64,000 nucleotides of DNA. Origin: Prosopocoilus inquinatus (lineage: Eukaryota; Arthropoda; Insecta; Coleoptera; Lucanidae). Below the pieces are notes generated by a model. It saw nothing but the letters and a program-made list of their open reading frames with translations. It was not told where the DNA came from and made no database searches. The first letter of the stretch is position 1; each line of letters opens with the position of its first letter. Both the position numbers and the translations under genes were made by a program. The stretch spans positions 3,399,001 through 3,463,000 of the forward strand of contig JAYKNF010000014.1 in assembly GCA_036172665.1 (NCBI GenBank), in the 5' to 3' direction. Of the stretch, positions 1 through 13,955 are shown piece by piece.

Positions 1-149
1 ACAGGAACAACGCTAATACGTGTTGTTTCGTTTAAAACTATTTCCAGCTTCTGCTGTGTCCGAGAACATCGTATCTCACGTCAGGGTTACTGGAGTCCAT
101 CCAAACGTCAAATAACATGACAGATAAGTAAGGATCGATTAGATACAGC
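1..149 (+). repeat. Representative 149-bp monomer (first full copy)
   Basis: This copy starts at acaggaacaacgc and the next begins at 150. Landmarks in order are: a short dyad of aacaac (6-11) and gttgtt (22-27); a conserved tttcgtttaaaac stretch (26-38); ctatttccagc (38-48); a variable block after the ctgctgcgtcc element, with forms such as aaaaactttg, gaaaacgtcg, gaaatctttg and gagaacttcg; the tactggagtcc element; a second variable block, catccaaac or catcgaaac; then caaataacatg, a tgatagataagtaagg stretch and attagatac. The variant combinations define monomer types. Since 149 is 3x49+2, the reading frame changes with every monomer, so the array cannot encode a protein repeat. Confidence 0.95.
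26..42 (+). other. CENP-B-box-like half site in the monomer (weak)
   Basis: The stretch starting tttcgtttaaaac was compared with the 17-base CENP-B box YTTCGTTGGAARCGGGA. It matches 11 of 17 positions, including the TTCG half and the A and C at core positions 10 and 13. It lacks the CGGG half. Against the nine essential core positions it scores six. The stretch recurs in nearly every monomer, with a t/c variation at the eighth position (tttaaaac or ttcaaaac). CENP-B or pogo-like proteins bind such boxes in some animal satellites. Binding here is only a possibility, because half the core is missing. Confidence 0.2.
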
Positions 150-2490
150 ACAGGAACAACGCTAATACGTGTTGTTTCGTTTAAAACTATTTCCAGCTCC
201 TGCTGCGTCCCAAAACTTTGTATCTCACATCAGACTTACTGGAGTCCATCCAAACTTCAAATAACATGTTAGATAAGTAAGGATCGTTTAGATACATCAC
301 AGGAACAACGCTAATAGGTGTTGTTTCGTTCAAAACTATTTCCAGCTTCTGCTGCGACCGAAATCTTTGTATCTCTCAACAGAGTTGCTGGAGTCCATCC
401 AAACGTCAAATAACATGATAGATGAGTAAGGATCGATTAGATACATCACAGGAACAACGTTAATACGTGTTGTTTCGTTCAAAACTATTTCCAGTTTCTG
501 CTGCGTCCGAGAACTTTGTATCTCACATCAGAGTTACTGGAGTCCGTCCAAACGTCAAACAACATGATAGATGAGTAAGGATCGTTTAGATACATCACAG
601 GAATATCGCTAATGCGTGCTGTTTCGTTTAAAACTATTTCCAGCTCCTGCTGCGTCCGAAAACGTCGTATCTCACATCAGAGTTACTGGAGTCCATCGAA
701 ACGTCAAATAACATGATAGAAAAGTAAGGATCCATTAGATACATCACAGGAACAACGCTAATACGTGTTGTTTCGTTCAAAACTATTTCCAGCTTCTGCT
801 GCCTCCAAAAACTTTGTATTTCACATCAAAGTTACTGGAGTCCATCCAAACGTAAAATAACATGATAGATAAGTAAGGATCGATTAGATACATCACAGGA
901 GCAACGCTAATGCGTGTTGTTTCGTTTAAAACTATTTCTAGCTTCAGCTGCGTCCGAGAACTTCGTATCTCACATCTAAGTTACTGGAGTCCATCGTAAC
1001 GCCAAATAACATGATAGATGAGTAAGGATCGATTAGATACATCACAGGAACAACGTTAATACGTGTTGTTTCGTTCAAAACTATTTCCAGCTTCTGCTGC
1101 GTCCAAAAACTTTGTATCTCACATCAGAGTTACTGGAGTCCATCCAAACGTCAAATAACATGATAGATGAGTAAGGATCGATTAGATACATCACAGGAAC
1201 AACGCTAATACGTGTTGTTTCGTTTAAAACTATTTCCAGCTTCTGCTGCGTCCGAGAACTTCGTATCTCACGTCAGGGTTACTGGAGTCCATCCAAACGT
1301 CAAATAACATGATAGATAAGTAAGGATCGATTAGATGCATCACAGGAACAACGCTAATGCGTGTTGTTTCGTTTAAAACTATTTCTAGCTTCAGCTGCGT
1401 CCGATAACTTCGTATCTCACATCTAAGTTACTGGAGTCCATCGTAACGCCAAATAACATGATAGATGAGTAAGGATCGATTAGATACATCACAGGAACAA
1501 CGCTAATGCGTGTTGTTTCGTTTAAAACTATTTCCAGCTTCTGCTGTGTCCGAGAACATCGTATCTCACGTCAGGGTTACTGGAGTCTATCCAAACGTCA
1601 AATAACATGATAGATAAGTAAGGATCGATTAGATACAGCACAGGAACAACGCGAATACGTGTTGTTTCGTTTAAAACTATTTCCAGCTCCTGCTGCGTCC
1701 CAAAACTTTGTATCTCACATCAGACTTACTGGAGTCCATCCAAACTTCAAATAACATGTTAGATAAGTAAGGATCGTTTAGATACATCACAGGAACAACG
1801 CTAATAGGTGTTGTTTCGTTCAAAACTATTTCCAGCTTCTGCTGCGTCCGAAATCTTTGTATCTCTCAACAGAGTTGCTGGAGTCCATCCAAACGTCAAA
1901 TAACATGATAGATGAGTAAGGATCGATTAGATACATCACAGGAACAACGCTACTACGTGTTGTTTCGTTTAAAACAATTTCCAGCTTCTGCTGCGTCCGA
2001 AAACGTCGTATCTCACATCAGAGTTACTGGAGTCCATCGAAACGTCAAATAACATGATAGATAAGTAAGGATCGATTAGATACAGCACAGGAACAACGCT
2101 AATACGTGTTGTTTCGTTTAAAACTATTTCCAGCTCCTGCTGCGTCCAAAAACTTTGTATCTCACATCAGACTTACTGGAGTCCATCCAAACGTTAAATA
2201 ACATGTTAGATAAGTAAGGATCGTTTAGATACATCACAGGAACAACGCTAATACGTGTTGTTTCGTTTAAAACTATTTCCAGCTCCTGCTGCGTCCGAAA
2301 ATTTCGTATCTCACATTAGAGTTTCTGGAGTCCATCGAAACGTCAAATAACATAGTAGCTAAATAAGGATCGATTAGATACATCACAGGAACAACGCTAA
2401 TGCGTGTTGTTTCGTTCAAAACTATTTCCAGCTTCTGCTGCGTCCGAAAACGTCGTATCTCACATCAGAGTTACTGGAGCCCATCGAAAC

Positions 2491-2500
2491 GTCAATAACA
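2491..2500 (+). repeat. 148-bp monomer with a 1-bp deletion
   Basis: This monomer reads gtcaataaca where all other copies I checked read gtcaaataaca. It is the only length change needed to keep 149-base phase across the whole forward arm (position 11 to 24893). Confidence 0.85.
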
Positions 2501-5500
2501 TGATAGATAAGTAAGGATCGATTAGATACATCACAGGAACATCGCTAATGCATGTTGTTTCGTTTAAAACTATTTCCAGCTTCTGCTGCGTCCGAAAACG
2601 TCGTATCTCACATCAGAGTTACTGGAGCCCATCGAAACGTCAAATAACATGATAGATAAGTAAGGATCGATTAGATACAGCACAGGAACAACGCTAAAAC
2701 GTGTTGTTTCGTTTAAAACTATTTCCAGCTTCTGCTGCGTCCGAAAACGTCGTATCTCACATCAGAGTTACTGGAGCCCATCGAAACGTCAAATAACATG
2801 ATAGATATGTAAGGATCGATTAGATACATCACAGGAACAACGCTAATGCGTGTTGTTTCGTTTAAAACTATTTCCAGCTTCTGCTGCGTCCGAGAACTTC
2901 GTATCTCACTTCAGGGCTACTGGAGTCCATCCAAACGTCAAATAACATAATAGATAAGTAAGGATCGATTAGATACAGCACGGGAACAACGCTAATACGT
3001 GTTGTTTCATTTAAAACTATTTCCAGCTCCTGCTGCGTCCAAAAACTTTATATCTCACATCAGACTTACTGGAGTCCATCCAAACGTCAAATAACATGTT
3101 AGATAAGTAAGGATCGTTTAGATACATCACAGGAACAACGCTAATACGTGTTGTTTCGTTCAAAACTATTTCCAGCTTCTACTGCGTCCGAGAACTTTGT
3201 ATCTCTCATCAGAGTTACTGGAGTCCGTCCAAACGTCAAATAACATGATAGATGAGTAAGGATCGATTAGATACATCACAGGAACAACGCTAATATGTGT
3301 TGTTTCGTTTCAAACTATTTCCAGCTTCTGCTGCGTCTGAAAATTTCATATCTCACATTAGAGTTACTGGAGTCCATCGAAACTTCAAATAACATGATAG
3401 ATAAGTAAGGATCGTTTAGATACATCACAGGAACAACGCTAATACGTGTTGTTTCGTTCAAAACTATTTCCAGCTTCTGCTGCGTCCGAAATCTTTGTAT
3501 CTCACATCAGAGTTACTGGAGTCTATCGAAACGTCAAATAACATGATAGATAAGTAAGGATCGATTAGATACAGCACAGGAACAACGCTAATACGTGTTG
3601 TTTCGTTTAAAACTATTTCCAGCTCCTGCTGCGTCCCAAAACTTTGTATCTCACATCAGACTTACTGGAGTCCATCCAAATGTCAAATAACATGTTAGAT
3701 AAGTAAGGATCGTTTAGATACATCACAGGAACAACGCTAATAGGTGGTGTTTCGTTCAAAACTATTTCCAGCTTCTGCTGCGTCCGAAATCTTTGTATTT
3801 CTCATCAGAGTTACTGGAGTCCATCCAAACGTCAAATACCATGATAGATGAGTAAGGATCGATTATATACATCACAGGAACAACGCTAATACGTGTTGTT
3901 TCGTTTAAAACTATTTCCAGCTTCTGCTGCGTCCGAAAACGTCGTATCTCACATCAGAGTTACTGGAGTCCATCGAAACGTCAAATAACATGATAGATAA
4001 GTAAGGATTGATTAGATACAGCACAGGAACAACGCTAATACGTGTTGTTTCGTTTAAAACTATTTCCAGCTCCTGCTGCGTCCGAAAACTTCGTATCTCA
4101 CATCAGAGTTACTGGAGTCCATCGAAACGTCAAATAACATGATAGATAAGTAAGTATCGATTAGATACAGCACAGGAACAACGCTAATACGTGTTGTTTC
4201 GTTTAAAACTATTTCCAGCTCCTGCTGCGTCCAAAAACTTTGTATCTCACATCAGACTTACTGGAGTCCATCCAAACGTCAAATAACATGTTAGATAAGT
4301 AAAGATCGTTTAGATACATCACAGGAACAACGCTAATACGTGTTGTTTCGTTCAAAACTATTTCCAGCTTCTGCTGCGTCCGAAATCTTTGTATCTCACA
4401 TCAGAGTTACTGGAGTCCATCGAAACGTCAAATAACATGATAGATAAGTAAGTATCGATTAGATACAGCACAGGAACAACGCTAATACGTGTTGTTTCGT
4501 TTAAAACTATTTCCAGCTCCTGCTGCGTCCGATAACTTTGTATCTCACATCAGAGTTACTGGAGTCTGTCCAAACGTCAAATAACATGATAGATGAGTAA
4601 GGATCGATTAGATACATCACAGGAACAACGTTAATACGTGTTGTTTCGTTCAAAACTATTTCCAGCTTCTGCTGCGTCCAAAAACTTTGTATCTCACATC
4701 AGAGTTACTGGAGTCCATCCAAACGTCAAATAACATGATAGATGAGTAAGGATCGATTAGATACATCACAGGAACAACGCTAATACGTGTTGTTTCGTTT
4801 AAAACTATTTCCAGCTTCTGCTGCGTCCGAGAACTTCGTATCTCACGTCAGGGTTACTGGAGTCCATCCAAACGTCAAATAACATGATAGATAAGTAAGG
4901 ATCGATTAGATGCATCACAGGAACAACGCTAATGCGTGTTGTTTCGTTTAAAACTATTTCTAGCTTCAGCTGCGTCCGATAACTTCGTATCTCACATCTA
5001 AGTTACTGGAGTCCATCGTAACGCCAAATAACATGATAGATGAGTAAGGATCGATTAGATACATCACAGGAACAACGCTAATGCGTGTTGTTTCGTTTAA
5101 AATTATTTCCAGCTTCTGCTGCGTCCGAAAATTTCGTATCTCACATTAGAGTTACTGGAGTCCATCGAAACGTCAAATAACATAGTAGCTAAATAAGGAT
5201 CGATTAGATACATCACAGGAACAACGCTAATGCGTGTTGTTTCGTTCAAAACTATTTCCAGCTTCTGCTGCGTCCGAAAACGTCGTATCTCACATCAGAG
5301 TTACTGGAGCATATCGAAACGTCAAATAACATGATAGATAAGTAAGGATCGATTAGATACATCACAGGAACATCGCTAATGCGTGTTGTTTCGTTTAAAA
5401 CTATTTCCAGCTTCTGCTGCGTCCGAAAACGTCGTATCTCACATCAGAGTTACTGGAGCCCATCGAAACGTCAAATAACATGATAGATAAGTAAGTATCG

Positions 5501-8500
5501 ATTAGATACAGCACAGGAACAACGCTAATACGTGTTGTTTCGTTTAAAACTATTTCCAGCTCCTGGTGCGTCCAAAAACTTTGTATCTCACATCAGACTT
5601 ACTGGAGTCCATCCAAACGTCAAATAACATGTTAGATAAGTAAGGATCGTTTAGATACATCACAGGAACAACGCTAATACGTGTTGTTTCGTTCAAAACT
5701 ATTTCCAGCTTCTGCTGCGTCCGAAATCTTTGTATCTCACATCAGAGTTACTGGAGTCCATCGAAACGTCAAATAACATGATAGATAAGTAAGTATCGAT
5801 TAGATACAGCACAGGAACAACGCTAATACGTGTTGTTTCGTTTAAAACTATTTCCAGCTCCTGCTGCGTCCAAAAACTTTGTATCTCACATCAGAGTTAC
5901 TGGAGCCCATCGAAACGTCAAATAACATGATAGATATGTAAGGATCGATTAGATACATCACAGGAACAACGCTAATGCGTGTTGTTTCGTTTAAAACTAT
6001 TTCCAGCTTCTGCTGCGTCCGAGAACTTCGTATCTCACTTCAGGGCTACTGGAGTCCATCCAAACGTCAAATAACATAATAGATAAGTAAGGATCGATTA
6101 GATACAGCACGGGAACAACGCTAATACGTGTTGTTTCGTTTAAAACTATTTCCAGCTCCTGCTGCGTCCGAAAACTTTGTATCTCACATCAGACTTACTG
6201 GAGTCCATCCAAACGTCAAATAACATGTTAGATAAGTAAGGATCGTTTAGATACATCACAGGAACAACGCTAATACGTGTTGTTTCGTTCAAAACTATTT
6301 CCAGCTTCTACTGCGTCCGAGAACTTTGTATCTCTCATCAGAGTTACTGGAGTACGTCCAAACGTCAAATAACATGATAGATGAGTAAGGATCGATTAGA
6401 TACATCACAGGAACAACGCTAATATGTGTTGTTTCGTTTCAAACTATTTCCAGCTGCTGCTGCGTCTGAAAATTTCATATCTCACATTAGAGTTACTGGA
6501 GTCCATCGAAACGTCAAATAACATAGTAGCTAAGTAAGGATCGATTAGATACATCCCAGGAACAACGCTAATACGTGTTGTTTCTTTCAAAACTATTTCC
6601 AGCTTCTGCTGCGTCCAAAAACTTTGTATCTCACATCAGAGTTACTGGAGTCCATCCAAACGTCAAATAACATGATAGATGAGTAAGGATCGATTAGATA
6701 CATCACAGGAACAACGCTAATACGTGTTGTTTCGTTTAAAACTATTTCCAGCTTCTGCTGCGTCCGAGAACTTCGTATCTCACGTCAGGGTTACTGGAGT
6801 ACATCCAAACGTCAAATAACATGATAGATAAGTAAGGATCGATTAGATACATCACAGGAACAACGCTAATGCGTGTTGTTTCGTTTAAAACTATTTCTAG
6901 CTTCAGCTGCGTCCGAGAACTTCGTCTCTCATAACTAAGTTACTGGAGTCCATCGTAACGCCAAATAACATGATAGATGAGTAAGGATCGATTAGATACA
7001 TCACAGGAACAACGCTAATGCGTGTTGTTTCGTTTAAAACTATTTCCAGCTTCTGCTGCGTCCGAGAACTTCGTATCTCACGTCAGGGTTACTGGAGTCC
7101 ATCCAAACGTCAAATAACATGATAGATAAGTAAGTATCGATTAGATACAGCACAGGAACAACGCTAATACGTGTTGTTTCGTTTAAAACTATTTCCAGCT
7201 CCTGCTGCGTCCCAAAACTTTGTATCTCACATCAGACTTACTGGAGTCCATCCAAACGTCAAATAACATGTTAGATAAGTAAGGATCGTTTAGATACATC
7301 ACAGGAACAACGCTAATAGGTGGTGTTTCGTTCAAAACTATTTCCAGCTTCTGCTGCGTCCGAAATCTTTGTATTTCTCATCAGAGTTACTGGAGTCCAT
7401 CCAAACGTCAAATAACATGATAGATGAGTAAGGATCGATTATATACATCACAGGAACAACGCTAATACGTGTTGTTTCGTTTAAAACTATTTCCAGCTTC
7501 TGCTGCGTCCGAAAACGTCGTATCTCACATCAGAGTTACTGGAGTCCATCGAAACGTCAAATAACATGATAGATAAGTAAGGATTGATTAGATACAGCAC
7601 AGGAACAACGCTAATACGTGTTGTTTCGTTTAAAACTATTTCCAGCTCCTGCTGCGTCCGAAAACTTCGTATCTCACATCAGAGTTACTGGAGTCCATCG
7701 AAACGTCAAATAACATGATAGATAAGTAAGTATCGATTAGATACAGCACAGGAACAACGCTAATACGTGTTGTTTCGTTTAAAACTATTTCCAGCTCCTG
7801 CTGCGTCCAAAAACTTTGTATCTCACATCAGACTTACTGGAGTCCATCCAAACGTCAAATAACATGTTAGATAAGTAAAGATCGTTTAGATACATCACAG
7901 GAACAACGCTAATACGTGTTGTTTCGTTCAAAACTATTTCCAGCTTCTGCTGCGTCCGAAATCTTTGTATCTCACATCAGAGTTACTGGAGTCCATCGAA
8001 ACGTCAAATAACATGATAGATAAGTAAGTATCGATTAGATACAGCACAGGAACAACGCTAATACGTGTTGTTTCGTTTAAAACTATTTCCAGCTCCTGCT
8101 GCGTCCGATAACTTTGTATCTCACATCAGAGTTACTGGAGTCTGTCCAAACGTCAAATAACATGATAGATGAGTAAGGATCGATTAGATACATCACAGGA
8201 ACAACGTTAATACGTGCTGTTTCGTTCAAAACTATTTCCAGCTTCTGCTGCGTCCAAAAACTTTGTATCTCACATCAGAGTTACTGGAGTCCATCCAAAC
8301 GTCAAATAACATGATAGATGAGTAAGGATCGATTAGATACATCACAGGAACAACGCTAATACGTGTTGTTTCGTTTAAAACTATTTCCAGCTTCTGCTGC
8401 GTCCGATAACTTTGTATCTCACATCAGAGTTACTGGAGTCTGTCCAAACGTCAAATAACATGATAGATGAGTAAGGATCGATTAGATACATTACAGGAAC

Positions 8501-11104
8501 AACGCTAATATGTGTTGTTTCGTTTAAAACTATTTCCAGCTGCTGCTGCGTCCGAAAACGTCGTATCTCACATCAGAGTTACTGGAGTCCATCGAAATGT
8601 CAAATAACATGATAGATAAGTAAGGATCGATTAGATACAGCACAGGAACAACGCTAATGCGTGTTGTTTCGTTTAAAACTATTTCTAGCTTCAGCTGGGT
8701 CCGAGAACTTCGTATCTCACATCTAAGTTACTGGAGTTCATCGAAACGCCAAATAACATGATAGATGAGTAAGGATCGATTAGATACTTCACAGGAACAA
8801 CGCTAATGCGTGTTGTTTCGTTTAAAACTATTTCCAGCTTCTGCTGCGTCCGAAAATTTCGTATCTCACATTAGAGTTACTGGAGTCCATCGAAACGTCA
8901 AATAACATAGTAGCTAAATAAGGATCGATTAGATACATCACAGGAACAACGCTAATGCGTGTTGTTTCGTTCAAAACTATTTCCAGCTTCTGCTGCGTCC
9001 GAAAACGTCGTATCTAACATCAGAGTTACTGGAGCCCATCGAAACGTCAAATAACATGATAGATAAGTAAGGATCGATTAGATACATCACAGGAAAATCG
9101 CTAATGCGTGTTGTTTCGTTTAAAACTATTTCCAGCTTCTGCTGCGTCCGAAAACGTCGTATCTCACATCAGAGTTACTGGAGCCCATCGAAACGTCAAA
9201 TAACATGATAGATAAGTAAGGATCGATTAGATACAGCACAGGAACAACGCTAAAACGTGTTGTTTCGTTTAAAACTATTTCCAGCTTCTGCTGCTTCCGA
9301 AAACGTCGTATCTCACATCAGAGTTACTGGAGCCCATCGAAACGTCAAATAACATGATAGATATGTAAGGATCGATTAGATACATCACAGGAACAACGCT
9401 AATGCGTGTTGTTTCGTTTAAAACTATTTCCAGCTTCTGCTGCGTCCGAGAACTTCGTATCTCACGTCAGGGCTACTGGAGTCCATCCAAACGTCAAATA
9501 ACATAATAGATAAGTAAGGATCGATTAGATACAGCACAGGAACAACGCTAATACGTGTTGTTTCGTTTAAAACTATTTCCAGCTCCTGCTGCGTCCAAAA
9601 ACTTTGTATCTCACATCAGACTTACTGGAGTCCATCCAAACGTCAAATAACATGTTAGATAAGTAAGGATCGTTTAGATACATCACAGGAACAACGCTAA
9701 TACGTGTTGTTTCGTTCAAAACTATTTCCAGCTTCTACTGCGTCCGAGAACTTTGTATCTCTCATCAGAGTTACTGGAGTCCGTCCAAACGTCAAATAAC
9801 ATGATAGATGAGTAAGGACCGATTAGATACATCACAGGAACAACGCTAATATGTGTTGTTTCGTTTCAAACTATTTCCAGCTGCTGCTGCGTCTGAAAAT
9901 TTCAAATCTCACATTAGAGTTACTGGAGTCCATCGAAACGTCAAATAACATAGTAGCTAAGTAAGGATCGATTAGATACATCCCAGGAACAACGCTAATA
10001 CGTGTTGTTTCGTTCAAAACTATTTCCAGCTTCTGCTGCGTCCGAGAACTTCGTATCTCACGTCAGGGTTACTGGAGTACATCCAAACGTCAAATAACAT
10101 GATAGATAAGTAAGGATCGATTAGATACATCACAGGAACAACGCTAATGCGTGTTGTTTCGTTTAAAACTATTTCTAGCTTCAGCTGCGTCCGAGAACTT
10201 CGTCTCTCATAACTAAGTTACTGGAGTCCATCCTAACGCCAAATAACATGATAGATGAGTAAGGATCGATTAGATACATCACAGGAACAACGCTAATGCG
10301 TGTTGTTTCGTTTAAAACTATTTCCAGCTTCTGCTGCGTCCGAGAACTTCGTATCTCACGTCAGGGTTACTGGAGTCCATCCAAACTTCAAATAACATGA
10401 TAGATAAGTAAGGATCGTTTAGATACATCACAGGAACAACGCTAATACGTGTTGTTTCGTTCAAAACTATTTCCAGCTTCTGCTGCGTCCGAAATCTTTG
10501 TATCTCACATCAGAGTTACTGGAGTCCATCGAAACGTCAAATAACATGATAGATAAGTAAGGATCGATTAGATACAGCACAGGAACAACGCTAATACGTG
10601 TTGTTTCGTTTAAAACTATTTCCAGCTCCTGCTGCGTCCCAAAACTTTGTATCTCACATCAGACTTACTGGAGTCCATCCAAACGTCAAATAACATGTTA
10701 GATAAGTAAGGATCGTTTAGATACATCACAGGAACAACGCTAATAGGTGGTGTTTCGTTCAAAACTATTTCCAGCTTCTGCTGCGTCCGAAATCTTTGTA
10801 TTTCTCATCAGAGTTACTGGAGTCCATCCAAACGTCAAATAACATGATAGATGAGTAAGGATCGATTATATACATCACAGGAACAACGCTAATACGTGTT
10901 GTTTCGTTTAAAACTATTTCCAGCTTCTGCTGCGTCCGAAAACGTCGTATCTCACATCAGAGTTACTGGAGTCCATCGAAACGTCAAATAACATGATAGA
11001 TAAGTAAGGATTGATTAGATACAGCACAGGAACAACGCTAATACGTGTTGTTTCGTTTAAAACTATTTCCAGCTCCTGCTGCGTCCGAAAACTTCGTATC
11101 TCAC

Positions 11105-13955
11105 ATCAGAGTTACTGGAGTCCATCGAAACGTCAAATAACATGATAGATAAGTAACTATCGATTAGATACAGCACAGGAACAACGCTAATACGTGTTGT
11201 TTCGTTTAAAACTATTTCCAGCTCCTGCTGCGTCCAAAAACTTTGTATCTCACATCAGACATACTGGAGTCCATCCAAACGTCAAATAACATGTTAGATA
11301 TGTAAGGATCGTTTAGATACATCACAGGAACAACGCTAATACGTGTTGTTTCTTTCAAAACTATTTCCAGCTTCTGCTGCGTCCGAAATCTTTCTATCTC
11401 ACATCAGAGTTACTGGAGTCCATCGAAACGTCAAATAACATGATAGATAAGTAAGTATCGATTAGATACAGCACAGGAACAACGCTAATACGTGTTGTTT
11501 CGTTTAAAACTATTTCCAGTTCCTGCTGCGTCCGATAACTTTGTATCTCACATCAGAGTTACTGGAGTCTGTCCAAACGTCAAATAACATGATAGATGAG
11601 TAAGGATCGATTAGATACATCACAGGAACAACGTTAATACGTGTTGTTTCGTTCAAAACTATTTCCAGCTTCTGCTGCGTCCAAAAACTTTGTATCTCAC
11701 ATCAGAGTTACTGGAGTCCATCCAAACGTCAAATAACATGATAGATGAGTAAGGATCGATTAGATACATCACAGGAACAACGCTAATACGTGTTGTTTCG
11801 TTTAAAACTATTTCCAGCTTCTGCTGCGTCCGAGAACTTCGTATCTCACGTCAGGGTTACTGGAGTCCATCCAAACGTCAAATAACATGATAGATAAGTA
11901 AGGATCGATTAGATGCATCACAGGAACAACGCTAATGCGTGTTGTTTCGTTTAAAACTATTTCTAGCTTCAGCTGCGTCCGATAACTACGTATCTCACAT
12001 CTAAGTTACTGGAGTCCATCGTAACGCCAAATAACATGATAGATGAGTAAGGATCGATTAGATACATCACAGGAACAACGCTAATGCGTGTTGTTTCGTT
12101 TAAAACTATTTCCAGCTTCTGCTGTGTCCGAGAACATCGTATCTTACGTCAGGGTTACTGGAGTCCATCCAAACGTCAAATAACATGATAGATAGGTAAG
12201 GATCGATTAGATACAGCACAGGAACAACGCTAATACGTGTTGTTTCGTTTAAAACTATTTCCAGCTCCTGCTGCGTCCCAAAACTTTGTATCTCACATCA
12301 GACTTACTGGAGTCCATCCAAACTTCAAATAACATGTTAGATAAGTAAGGATCGTTTAGATACATCACAGGAACAACGCTAATAGGTGTTGTTTCGTTCA
12401 AAACTATTTCCAGCTTCTGCTGCTTCCGAAATCTTTGTATCTCTCAACAGAGTTGCTGGAGTCCATCCAAACGTCAAATAACATGATAGATGAGTAAGGA
12501 TCGATTAGATACATCACAGGAACAACGTTAATACGTGTTGTTTCGTTCAAAACTATTTCCAGTTTCTGCTGCGTCCGAGAACTTTGTATCTCACATCAGA
12601 GTTACTGGAGTCCGTCCAAACGTCAAACAACATGATAGATGAGTAAGGATCGTTTAGATACATCACAGGTATATCGCTAATGCGTGCTGTTTCGTTTAAA
12701 ACTATTTCCAGCTCCTGCTGCGTCCGAAAACTTTGTATCTCACATCAAAGTTACTGGAGTCCATCCAAACGTAAAATAACATGATAGATGAGTAATTATC
12801 GATTAGATACATCACAGGAACATCGCTAATGCGTGTTGTTTCGTTTAAAACTATTTCCAGCTTCTGCTGCGTCCGAAAGCTTCGTATCTCACATCAGAGT
12901 TACTGGAGTCCATCGAAACGTCAAATAACATGATAGATAAGTAAGTATCGATTAGATACAGCACAGGAACAACGCTAATACGTGTTGTTTCGTTTAAAAC
13001 TATTTCCAGCTCCTGCTGCGTCCAAAAACTTTGTATCTTACATCAGACTTACTGGAGTCCATCCAAACGTCAAATAACATGTTAGATAAGTAAGGATCGT
13101 TTAGATACATCACAGGAACAACGCTAATACGTGTTGTTTCGTTCAAAACTATTTCCAGCTTCTGCTGCGTCCGAAATCTTTGTATCTCACATCAGAGTTA
13201 CTGGAGTCCATCGAAACGTCAAATAACATGATAGATAAGTAAGTATCGATTAGATACAGCACAGGAACAACGCTAATACGTGTTGTTTCGTTTAAAACTA
13301 TTTCCAGCTCCTGCTGCGCCCAAAAACTTTGTATCTCACATCAGACTTACTGGAGTCCATCCAAACGTCAAGTAACATGTTAGATAAGTAAGGATCGTTT
13401 AGATACATCACAGGAACAACGCTAATACGTGTTGTTTCGTTCAAAACTATTTCCAGCTTCTGCTGCGTCCGATAACTTTGTATCTCACATCACAGTTACT
13501 GGAGTCTGTCCAAACGTCAAATAACATGATAGATGAGTAAGGATAGATTAGATACATTACAGGAACAACGCTAATATGTGTTGTTTCGTTTAAAACTATT
13601 TCCAGCTGCTGCTGCGTCCGAAAACGTCGTATCTCACATCAGAGTTACTGGAGTCCATCGAAATGTCAAATAACATGATAGATAAGTAAGGATCGATTAG
13701 ATACAGCACAGGAACAACGCTAATGCGTGTTGTTTCGTTTAAAACTATTTCTAGCTTCAGCTGGGTCCGAGAACTTCGTATCTCACATCTAAGTTACTGG
13801 AGTTGATCGAAACGCCAAATAACATGATAGATGAGTAAGGATCGATTAGATACATCACAGGAACAACGCTAATGCGTGTTGTTTCGTTTAAAACTATTTC
13901 CAGCTTCTGCTGCGTCCGAAAATTTCGTATCTCACATTAGAGTTACTGGAGTCCA
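11105..13955 (+). repeat. Recent block duplication, copy A
   Basis: This block is nearly the same as 14830-17830. The shared rare variants include taactatcg (11155), atcttacg (about 12142), gataggtaagg (about 12190), ctgcttccgaaatc (about 12421), gaaagcttcg (12876), gcgcccaaaaac (13317) and ggatagattag (about 13542). The offset is 3,725 bp (25 monomers) in the first part and 3,874 bp (26 monomers) after about 12720. Copy A therefore lacks one monomer that copy B has. Outside the block the two regions diverge to ordinary between-type differences. The edges are approximate. Confidence 0.88.

Larger units (their letters stand above)
1..11104 (+). repeat. Forward arm block 1: HORs of about 21-24 monomers
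   Basis: Rare variants recur at long, whole-monomer spacings. The form atagatatgtaag occurs at 2801, 5930 and 9357 (21 and 23 monomers apart). The form ggattgattag occurs at 4005, 7581 and 11008 (24 and 23 monomers). The form ttcgtctctc occurs at 6921, 10199 and 14520 (22 and 29 monomers). The order of types between markers is largely kept, but single monomers are gained or lost. The block is therefore a loose higher-order repeat of about 3.1-3.6 kb, not a fixed one. Nothing other than satellite is present. Confidence 0.85.

Noticed and set aside
131..145. RNA polymerase III internal promoter (ggatcgattaga resembles a B box)
   Set aside because: The match to GWTCRANNC lacks the final C, and no A-box-like sequence lies at a suitable distance. 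There is no tRNA-like fold or T-run terminator.
1..149. Alpha satellite or another named satellite family
   Set aside because: The monomer is 149 bp, not 171 bp, and I recognise no motif of a known family. A search of repeat databases would be needed to name it, so no name is given.
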